Of a stretch of 64,000 nucleotides of DNA, positions 14,987-22,600 are shown piece by piece. The notes beneath the pieces are model-generated. The model made no database searches. It saw only the letters and a program-made list of their open reading frames with translations, and was not told the origin of the DNA. A program made the position numbers and the translations under genes. The DNA is from Nocardia sp. NBC_01329 (GTDB lineage: Bacteria > Actinomycetota > Actinomycetes > Mycobacteriales > Mycobacteriaceae), in NCBI RefSeq assembly GCF_035956715.1, contig NZ_CP108381.1, forward strand, positions 2,728,001 through 2,792,000, read 5' to 3'. The first letter of the stretch is position 1. Each line of letters begins with the position of its first letter.

Positions 14987-16783
14987 TTACTCCGGTGTGA
15001 GCGCCTGTGTCGGTGAATGCAGTTTCTGCAGGCTCTGCCCCTTACCGAGGTACATGTGCACACCGCAGGGCAGACAGGGGTCGAAACTGCGCACTGTGCG
15101 CATGATGTCGATGCCCTTGAAATGCTCGCGGTCGTTCTCCTCGAAGATCGGCTGCCCCTGCACCGCGTCCTCGTACGGGCCCGGTGTGCCGTAGCTGTCC
15201 CGCGGACTGGCGTTCCACGGGGTGGGCGGATAAGGGTGGTAATTCGCGATCTTCCCGTCCCGGATCACCATGTGATGTGACAGCACACCGCGTACGGCCT
15301 CGGTGAACCCGCAACCGATCCCCTCTTCGGGAACCTCGAACGATTCCCAGGTCTTGGTGTGGCCGGCCCGGATCTCCGCGAGCGCCTTCTCCGCGAAATG
15401 CAGCGCGCAGGCGGCCGCGTACGCCTGGAAGTACGTCCGCGCACGGTCGCGTTCGATGGTGTTGCTCCCGTACGCGGGGATCGTCCACTCCAGCGTGACC
15501 GGGCCCGCGAGCGCGGTCTTGGGCAGGTTGATCTGCACGCTGTGGCCGGTCGCTTTCACGTATCCGATATCGACCAGTTCGGCCAGCGCCGTCGACCACA
15601 GCCGTGCCAGCGGACCGCCGCCGGTGTCCAGGGCGAGGTGCTCGCTGCCGTCGAACCAACGCGGTGACATGACCCAGCTGTACTTGTCGTCCAGGTCGCG
15701 TTTCTGCGGCTTCGGATTGGTGTGCTGGTTCCAGGGGTGGCGCCGGTCCACCGGATTGCCCAGCGGATCGGTGGCCACGAATGTCTCCTGGTCGGTCCAG
15801 TCCTCGTAGTAGGAACTGCCGAGCAGGATGCGCAGGCCCAGATTGATGTCGACCAGGGAGGTGGTGACCAGCTTGCCGTCCACCACCACGCCGGGCGTGA
15901 CGAACATCTTGCGACCCCAGTCCTCCATGTCTTTATAGGAGAAGTTGCAGAACTCGGGGTCCTGGAACGAACCCCAGCAGCCCAGCAGCGTGCGCCGCAG
16001 GCCCACCTTGTCGTAACCGGGTATCGCGTCGTAGAAGAAGTCGAACAGATCGTCGTGCATCGGCACGACCTTCTTCATGAACTCGACGTAGCGCATCAGC
16101 CTGGTCATGTAATCGGTCATCAGCTGCACGGTCGCCACCGTGCCCGGGCCGCCGGGGTACAGCGTCGACGGGTGTACATGCCTGCCTTCCATCAGGCAGA
16201 ACATCTCGCGCGTGTACCGGCTGACCTGCAGGGCCTCCCGGTAGAACTCACCGGTGAACGGGTTGAGTGCGCGCATGATGTCGGCGATCGTGCGATAGCC
16301 GTGCGCCTGCGCGTGCGGTGCCTCGGTCCGCTCGGCCACCGCGAGCACCCCGGGATTGGTCTCGGCGACCATCTTCTCGCAGAAGTCCACACCGACCAGG
16401 TTCTCCTGGAAGATGTTGTGGTCGAACATGTACTCCGCCGCCTCACCGAGATTGACGATCCATTCGCCCAGGTGTGGCGGCTGCACACCGTAGGCCATGT
16501 TCTGGCAGTAGCAGGAGCAGGTCGCGTGGTTGTCGCCGCAGATACCGCAGATACGGCTGGTGATGAAATGGGCGTCGCGCGGGTCCTTACCGCGCATGAA
16601 CACGGAGTAGCCGCGGAAGATGGACGAAGTGCTGTGGCACTCCACGACTTCGTTGTTGTCGAAGTCGATCTTGGTATAGATACCGAGACTGCCGACGATG
16701 CGAGTAATCGGATCCCACGCCATCTCGACGAGGCTGTCCGGTTCGATCGTCCGATGTGACGGCTCGGGAATGATCTGAGTCAT
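14987..16783 (-). CDS. [NiFe] hydrogenase large subunit, group 1h-like
   Basis: A 598-residue catalytic subunit. The L1 motif RICGICGDNHATCSC (Cys79, Cys82) and the L2 motif DPCLPCGVH (Cys570, Cys573) supply the four nickel-iron ligands. After His576 a 22-residue C-terminal peptide remains, the expected substrate of the maturation protease in the same operon. L2 ending CGVHMYLGKG and the overall length fit the actinobacterial high-affinity group 1h (formerly group 5) enzymes that oxidise atmospheric H2. The protein has no membrane helix. It follows the small subunit by 12 bases. Group placement is by motif memory, not by phylogeny. Confidence 0.95.
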   Translation of the reverse strand: MTQIIPEPSHRTIEPDSLVEMAWDPITRIVGSLGIYTKIDFDNNEVVECHSTSSIFRGYSVFMRGKDPRDAHFITSRICGICGDNHATCSCYCQNMAYGVQPPHLGEWIVNLGEAAEYMFDHNIFQENLVGVDFCEKMVAETNPGVLAVAERTEAPHAQAHGYRTIADIMRALNPFTGEFYREALQVSRYTREMFCLMEGRHVHPSTLYPGGPGTVATVQLMTDYMTRLMRYVEFMKKVVPMHDDLFDFFYDAIPGYDKVGLRRTLLGCWGSFQDPEFCNFSYKDMEDWGRKMFVTPGVVVDGKLVTTSLVDINLGLRILLGSSYYEDWTDQETFVATDPLGNPVDRRHPWNQHTNPKPQKRDLDDKYSWVMSPRWFDGSEHLALDTGGGPLARLWSTALAELVDIGYVKATGHSVQINLPKTALAGPVTLEWTIPAYGSNTIERDRARTYFQAYAAACALHFAEKALAEIRAGHTKTWESFEVPEEGIGCGFTEAVRGVLSHHMVIRDGKIANYHPYPPTPWNASPRDSYGTPGPYEDAVQGQPIFEENDREHFKGIDIMRTVRSFDPCLPCGVHMYLGKGQSLQKLHSPTQALTPE

Positions 16784-16795
16784 CGCCGGACCCTC

Positions 16796-17851
16796 CTACC
16801 AGGTTCGGGTCGCGCCGGTCTCGAGCTTTTCGCCCCTGTGCCGCCAACGTGGCTCTTTGTCGACGGTACGACCGGTTATGTGACGGAGGCTGCGGACCAC
16901 CGATCCATAGATGCCCGAGGCGGCGGATGATAACTTCCCGCCGGGCGGCTCGTCCATGAACGGCATGAATTTGTCGGGGAAGCCGGGCATGGTGCAACCG
17001 ATACAGATACCGCCCACATTCGGGCAGCCGCCCACACCGTTGATCCAGCCCCGTTTCGGCACATTGCATTTGACCACCGGGCCCCAGCATCCCAGTTTCA
17101 CGATGCATTTCGGTGAGCCGTACTCGGTGGCGAAGTCGCCCTCTTCGTAGTAGCCGGCACGGTCGCAACCCTCGTGCACGGTCGCACCGAACAGCCACTT
17201 GGGGCGCAACGCCTCGTCGAGCGGGATCATCGGCGCCTGGCCGGTGGCCATATAGAGCAGATAGGTGAGCGTCTCCGACAGATTGTCCGGATGGATGGGA
17301 CAGCCCGGTACGCAGACTATGGGAATATCGGCCTTGCTCTTCCAATCCCAGCCGAGATAGTCGGGCACGCCCATGGCGCCGGTCGGGTTACCCGCCATGG
17401 CGTGGATACCGCCGTAGGTCGCGCAGGTACCGACCGCCACGACAGCCGTGGCTTTCGGGGCGAGACGATCCAGCCATTCGCTGGTCGTCAGGGGCTGGCC
17501 GGTGGCGGGATCGTTGCCGAATCCGCACCAGTAGCCTTCCTCGTGCAATTGCTCGTTGGGTATCGATCCCTCCACGACCAGCACGAACGGGTCGAGTTCG
17601 CCCCGGTCTGCGCGGAAGAACCATTCGAGGAAATCGTCTGCACCCCCGTTGGGGCCGCACTCGAAGTCGATGAGCGGCCAGTGCACCGCGACTTGCGGGA
17701 GACCGGGGAGGGCGCCGAGGGCGATTTCCTCGACACTGGGCTGGGTGGCGGCGGTCAACGCCACCGAATCGCCGTCGCAACTGAGACCGGCATTGATCCA
17801 GAGCACGTGGATCAAGGTCTCTTCGGCTCGGACCGCTTCCTGAGTTGGCAT
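16796..17851 (-). CDS. [NiFe] hydrogenase small subunit, group 1h-like, no Tat signal
   Basis: A 351-residue electron-transfer subunit with no twin-arginine signal, so cytoplasmic. The usual first CxxC ligand pair of the proximal cluster reads CDGD (Cys25-Asp28), a cysteine-to-aspartate change described for actinobacterial-type enzymes such as that of Ralstonia eutropha. Further ligands appear in VGTCATYGG, VPGCPIHP, EGCDRAGYY, KLGCWGPVVKCNVP and GGCPNVGGICIGC. ATG 17851 follows GGAAGGTGGC. A Crp-type palindrome sits about 60 bases upstream. This gene leads the structural part of the operon. Confidence 0.95.
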   Translation of the reverse strand: MPTQEAVRAEETLIHVLWINAGLSCDGDSVALTAATQPSVEEIALGALPGLPQVAVHWPLIDFECGPNGGADDFLEWFFRADRGELDPFVLVVEGSIPNEQLHEEGYWCGFGNDPATGQPLTTSEWLDRLAPKATAVVAVGTCATYGGIHAMAGNPTGAMGVPDYLGWDWKSKADIPIVCVPGCPIHPDNLSETLTYLLYMATGQAPMIPLDEALRPKWLFGATVHEGCDRAGYYEEGDFATEYGSPKCIVKLGCWGPVVKCNVPKRGWINGVGGCPNVGGICIGCTMPGFPDKFMPFMDEPPGGKLSSAASGIYGSVVRSLRHITGRTVDKEPRWRHRGEKLETGATRTW

Positions 17852-17910
17852 ACGCTGCCACCTTCCGGAGTCGAAGCGGGGACTGGCCGTTCCGGCTCAT
17901 TGACCACGGA

Positions 17911-17928
17911 TTGTGACTCTGATCACAA
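17911..17928. promoter_or_regulatory. Crp-type palindrome upstream of hydrogenase small subunit
   Basis: TTGTGACTCTGATCACAA has 6-bp perfect arms and matches TGTGA-N6-TCACA exactly, the consensus shared by enterobacterial CRP and mycobacterial Crp (Rv3676-type). It lies between the hypB stop (17933) and the hydrogenase small-subunit start (17851), centred 69 bases before the ATG, so it is well placed to control the structural genes separately from hypAB. Confidence 0.7.
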
Positions 17929-17932
17929 CAGT

Positions 17933-18799
17933 CTAGACGGGGTGACCCACACCCTCAAGGCTCGTGGTGGCCTCCCGCCGCTGGTCCGCGAGCCATTGGT
18001 ACCAACGCTCGAGTCCCTCACCTGCGGTGACCGAGACCGGGAGGATCTCTACGCCCGGGTTCACAGTATGCGCGTACGCGGTGCACGCGGCGAGATCGAA
18101 GTCGACGTACGGCAGCAGATCGATCTTGTTCACCAGCACCAGACCGGCCGCGGCGAACATATGCGGGTACTTCAGGGGTTTGTCCGTCCCCTCGGTCACC
18201 GAGATCATCACCACCTTCCGAGCCTCACCGAGATCGAAAAGTGCCGGACAGACGAGATTGCCGACGTTCTCGATGAACAGCAGCGTGCCGGGACCGGGAT
18301 CCAGCGCGTGCAGCGCCCGTCGTGTCATCTCGGCGTCCAGATGGCAACCGGCTCCGGTGTTGACCTGCACCGCCCGGGCTCCGGTCGCAGCGATTCGCTC
18401 GGCGTCCCGCACGGTTTCCTGATCGCCCTCGATCACCGCGATCGGGATATCGGGCAGCGCGCGAACGGTCCGCTCCAGCAGCGTGGTCTTGCCCGCTCCC
18501 GGAGAACTGGTCATATTCAGTGCCACGATGCCGCGTTCGCGCAGCCACTCCCGGTTGTGCTGAGCGAGATGATCGTTGCGCGCGAGCACCTTCTGCTCGA
18601 GCGATACGGTCTCGGTCACCGGTGGATGGCTGTGAGCGATCTCGCCACCGTGGGCATGCTCGCCGCCGTGTCCATGCTCGGAGCTGTGGGAGTGCGGCGG
18701 CCCGTCCCGACCGTGTTCGTGCCCGGGATCGGCAGGCCCGTCGTGCCCGACCGCGATCACCCCTACCGTGTCGTTTCCACATCCGCAGGTTGCGCACAT
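17933..18799 (-). CDS. hypB: Hydrogenase nickel-insertion GTPase HypB
   Basis: A 288-residue HypB. It begins MCATCGCGND, the nickel-binding CxxCGC motif, followed by a histidine-rich nickel-storage stretch (about residues 18-62, with repeats such as HSHSSEHGHGGEHAHGG), then the GTPase domain: P-loop SSPGAGKT, EGDQET, ENVGNLVCP and VNKIDLLPY. HypB and HypA insert Ni2+ into the large-subunit precursor. The start overlaps hypA by 37 bases. The long His-tract suggests nickel buffering, fitting the presence of a dedicated nickel permease in the operon. Confidence 0.97.
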   Translation of the reverse strand: MCATCGCGNDTVGVIAVGHDGPADPGHEHGRDGPPHSHSSEHGHGGEHAHGGEIAHSHPPVTETVSLEQKVLARNDHLAQHNREWLRERGIVALNMTSSPGAGKTTLLERTVRALPDIPIAVIEGDQETVRDAERIAATGARAVQVNTGAGCHLDAEMTRRALHALDPGPGTLLFIENVGNLVCPALFDLGEARKVVMISVTEGTDKPLKYPHMFAAAGLVLVNKIDLLPYVDFDLAACTAYAHTVNPGVEILPVSVTAGEGLERWYQWLADQRREATTSLEGVGHPV

Positions 18800-19131
18800 T
18801 CTCGGCTCACTTCCATCGACCGGATCCGTAGTTCCCGGCCCGCCCCTACCTCCACATCCGCACTTCCGCACGGACAGAGCAGGAGCAGATCGGTGACGGT
18901 GAAGTCCGCACCGCAGCCGCGGCAATGCACCGCACCTGGTACGCACCGGATATCCAGAGCCGCGCCGTCCGCGACGGTGCCCTCGGCGGCGATCTCGAAA
19001 GCGAAGCGCAGGGCATCGGGCACGACCGCGGTCAGCACACCCACCTCCACGGTCACGCGATACACCGCCCGCCCCGCCGCGTGGTCACACACGGCGTCGA
19101 TGACACTCTGGGCAATCGCGAGTTCGTGCAT
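18763..19131 (-). CDS. hypA: Hydrogenase nickel-insertion protein HypA
   Basis: A 122-residue HypA. It begins MHELAIAQSVID; His2 is the conserved nickel ligand, so ATG 19131 is chosen over the GTG one codon upstream. The zinc site is the C-terminal four-cysteine ribbon CRGCGADF ... LCPCGSAD (about residues 71-92). HypA delivers nickel with HypB to the hydrogenase large subunit. It is the first gene of the hydrogenase operon in transcription order and overlaps hypB. Confidence 0.96.
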   Translation of the reverse strand: MHELAIAQSVIDAVCDHAAGRAVYRVTVEVGVLTAVVPDALRFAFEIAAEGTVADGAALDIRCVPGAVHCRGCGADFTVTDLLLLCPCGSADVEVGAGRELRIRSMEVSRECAQPADVETTR

Positions 19132-19684
19132 CACGCTCTCGACTCGTCGAGGGATATCTGGATGCTACTCCCGGAGGCCCCGCCGCGGACCGGTCCGATC
19201 GTCTCGGGAACATCACTCGCCTCCGGCGTCGAGACCGTCCCGAAGCTCGGCGAACACAATTGCGCGGTCGTGTCGCCGACGGCTGGTCGGCGCCGTCGGC
19301 ATCTCCGTTTTCGGATCGACGACGACGAGAACACACTCGCCGCTGCGGTCCGCGAAGCCGCCGGCAGCCGGGCACCCTTCTGCACTGACGCCGCACGTCG
19401 GACCGGGTCGCTCCCCGCCCGCCGGCGTTCGATCAGGCGATGGATCAAACGATGGATCAGCGACTGTAGCGCCGTGTCGGTGGATTGCGACATCTCTTTC
19501 GGGTAAGTGTTCTCCGGATCCATCGGTCGCTTCCGACCCGGCCGATGGTCCCGCCCACCGAAAATACGGGCGAGTAGCACCCGCACGCTGTGCACATAGT
19601 GGTCTCGCGGGTGCACACTACGCAGAGCCGAGCCGAAAACGGCTCACCCGTGACAGTGCCCAACCGACGAAGGAGCCAGGGATA
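19132..19684. other. Divergent spacer between hypA and the acyl-CoA carboxylase
   Basis: About 550 bases that must hold promoters for both directions. On the minus strand two suggestive frames are seen. A 46-codon frame (19457-19597) begins MCTACGCYSP, like a HypB N-terminus, and another reading frame closer to hypA contains the protein-like stretch GECVLVVVDPKTEM and RAIVFAELRDGLDAGG before its stop. Neither has a convincing start plus length. They could be a decayed or frameshifted gene, or chance. No clear promoter can be fixed. Confidence 0.4.
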
Positions 19685-22600
19685 GTGTTCAGTCGTATCG
19701 CCATCGTGAACCGGGGAGAGGCGGCGATGCGCCTTGTCCACGCTGTCCGGGACCTGGCTGCCGAAACCGGTCAGCCGATCCAGACCATCGCGTTGCACAC
19801 CGATGTCGACCGGACCGCGACCTTCGTCCGCGAAGCCGATATCGCCTACGACCTCGGCCCGGCCTCGGCCCGCCCGTATCTGGACCTGAAGGCCCTCGAA
19901 CGCGCGCTGGTGTCCACCGGCGCCGACGCCGCCTGGGTCGGCTGGGGTTTCGTGGCCGAGGATCCCGCCTTCGCGGAACTGTGCGAGCAGATCGGCGTCA
20001 CCTTCATCGGGCCCAGCCCCGACGCCATGCGCAAACTCGGCGACAAGATCGGCGCGAAGCTGATCGCCGAAGACGTGGGCGTACCGGTCGCACCGTGGAG
20101 TCGCGGCGCGGTCGAAACCATGGATGCCGCGGTGGCCGCCGCGACCGAGATCGGCTACCCGCTGATGCTGAAGGCGACCGCGGGCGGCGGCGGCCGCGGT
20201 ATCCGGGTGATCAACAACGAGGCCGAACTCGTCGACGCCTACGAGCGCACCAGCCAGGAGGCGGCGCGCGCCTTCGGTAGCGGCATCGTCTTCCTGGAGC
20301 GGCTGGTCACCGGCGCCCGCCACGTCGAGGTCCAGGTGATCGCGGACGGTCAGGGCACCGCCTGGGCGCTGGGTGTGCGCGACTGCTCGGTGCAGCGGCG
20401 CAACCAGAAGGTCATCGAGGAATCGGCATCGCCGGTCCTGCGGCCCGATCAGGCGGCCGAACTCAAGGCCTCGGCCGAACGGCTGGCGGTCGCGGTCGGT
20501 TACCGCGGCGCGGCGACCGTCGAATTCCTGTACCACCCCGGCGACGAACTGTTCGCCTTCCTGGAGGTCAACACCCGGCTCCAGGTCGAGCATCCGATCA
20601 CCGAGATCACCACCGGTTTCGACCTGGTGCGCGCCCAGCTGCACGTGGCTTCGGGCGGCCGACTCGAGGGCGAACCCCCGGCCGAACGCGGGCACGCGAT
20701 CGAAGCCCGGCTCAATGCCGAGGACCCCGACCGCGATTTCGCACCGTCTCCCGGCCGGATCGCGCATCTGGACCTGCCGGCCGGACCGGGCATCCGGGTG
20801 GATACCGGTGTCAGCGAGGGCGACACCATTCCCGCCGATTTCGATTCGATGATCGCCAAGATCATCGCCTACGGCCGCGACCGCGACGAGGCGCTGGGCC
20901 GGTTGCGCCGCGCGGTCACCGCGACCCGGGTGATCATCGAGGGCGGTGTGACCAACAAGAGCTTCGTCCTCGACCTGCTGGATCAGCCCGAGGTGATCGA
21001 CGGCAGCGCCGACACCGGCTGGATCGACCGGGTACGCGGTGAGGGCCGCCTCATCTCCCACCGGCATTCCGCCATCGCGCTGGCCGCCGCCGGTATCGAC
21101 GCCTACGAGGAGGAAGAGCGGGTCGAGCAACACCGGCTGCTGTCCACCGCCTCCGGTGGCCGTCCCCAGGTGCAGCACGACAGCGGACGCCCGCTCGACC
21201 TCAAACTGCGCGGCGCGAGCTACCGGGTGCGGGTCGCCCGGATCGGCGCGCACCGTTTCCGGGTCGGGATCGAAGCCGGTGCCGATATCCGCACCGCCGA
21301 CGTCGATCTCGAACGCTTCGACCAGCACACCGGCCAGCTCGTGGTCAACGGCGTCCGATACCGCCTGATCACCGGCACCCACGGACCCGTGCACCTCGTC
21401 GACGTCGACGGTGTGACGCACCGGATCAGCCGGGACGAGGGCGGCGTGGTCCGTTCCCCCGCTCCCGCGCTGGTAGTGGCCACCCCGCTCGAGGTCGGCG
21501 CCGAGGTCGAGGCCGGCGCGCCGGTGCTGGTGCTGGAGAGCATGAAGATGGAAACGGTGCTACGCGCACCGTTCCGAGCCCGGCTCAAGGAATGCGCTGT
21601 CTCGGTAGGCACCCAGGTGGAAACCGGCGCACCGCTGCTGCGGCTGGAGCCGCTCGCCGAGGAAGGCGACGAGGCCGAGGCCGCCACCGAGACCGCATCG
21701 GTCGAGCTGGAACTGCCCGCGGAACCCGACCGGCCGCAGTCGCACCAGCGGTTGAACCGCGGCCAGCAGGATCTGCGCAGCCTGCTACTGGGCTTCGATG
21801 TCGACCCGCACGACGACCGCCGGGTGCTCGACGACTACCTCACGGCCCGCCGCGCCGCTGTCGCCGACAGCCGCCGGCCACTGGCCGAAGAACTCGAACT
21901 GGTGCAGGTCTTCGCCGACCTGGCCGAACTGAGCCACAATCGGTCGTCGGACGACGATCCCACTCCGGGCCATGTCCACAGTGCCCGCGAGTACTTCCAC
22001 ACCTACCTGCAGAGCCTCGACGTCGAGCGGGCGGGGCTGCCGGAGTCCTACCGTGCGAAGCTCGCCCAGGCACTCGGTCACTACGGCGTCACCGATCTGG
22101 AACGCACTCCTGACCTCGAGGCCGCGGTTTTCCGGATCTTCCTGGCGCAGCAGCGACCCGCCGATGTCGTCGAGGTCATCTCGGCGCTGCTGCGCGAATG
22201 GTTGAACGAGCCGGTTCCGGACCGGGTGCTGCGTGAACCCGTCGGTCTCGCGCTGGAGCGCCTCGTCGCCGCCACCCAGGTGCGGTTCCCGGTGATCGCG
22301 GACCTCACTCGCGGCCTGGTGTTCGCCTGGTACGGCCAGCCGGTGCTGCGCCGCAACCGGGCTCGCGCCTACACCGACGCGCGCAAACACCTCAGCTATC
22401 TCGACGCACATCCGGATTCCGCCGACCGGATCGACCGCATCGCCGAAATGGTGAGTGCCACCGAACCACTCGTGCGTCTGCTGGGCCAGCGACTTTCGCG
22501 TGGCTCCGCGGACAACACCGTCATGCTCGAGGTACTGACCCGCCGCTACTACGGCAACAAGGACCTCACCGATGTCCGCACCCGGAAAGCCGGCGACTAC

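Noticed and set aside
17174..19684. Upstream extension of the carboxylase frame by 837 codons
   Set aside because: This stretch is antisense to the hydrogenase small subunit, hypB and hypA and has no homology; the true start is GTG 19685 with AAGGAG.
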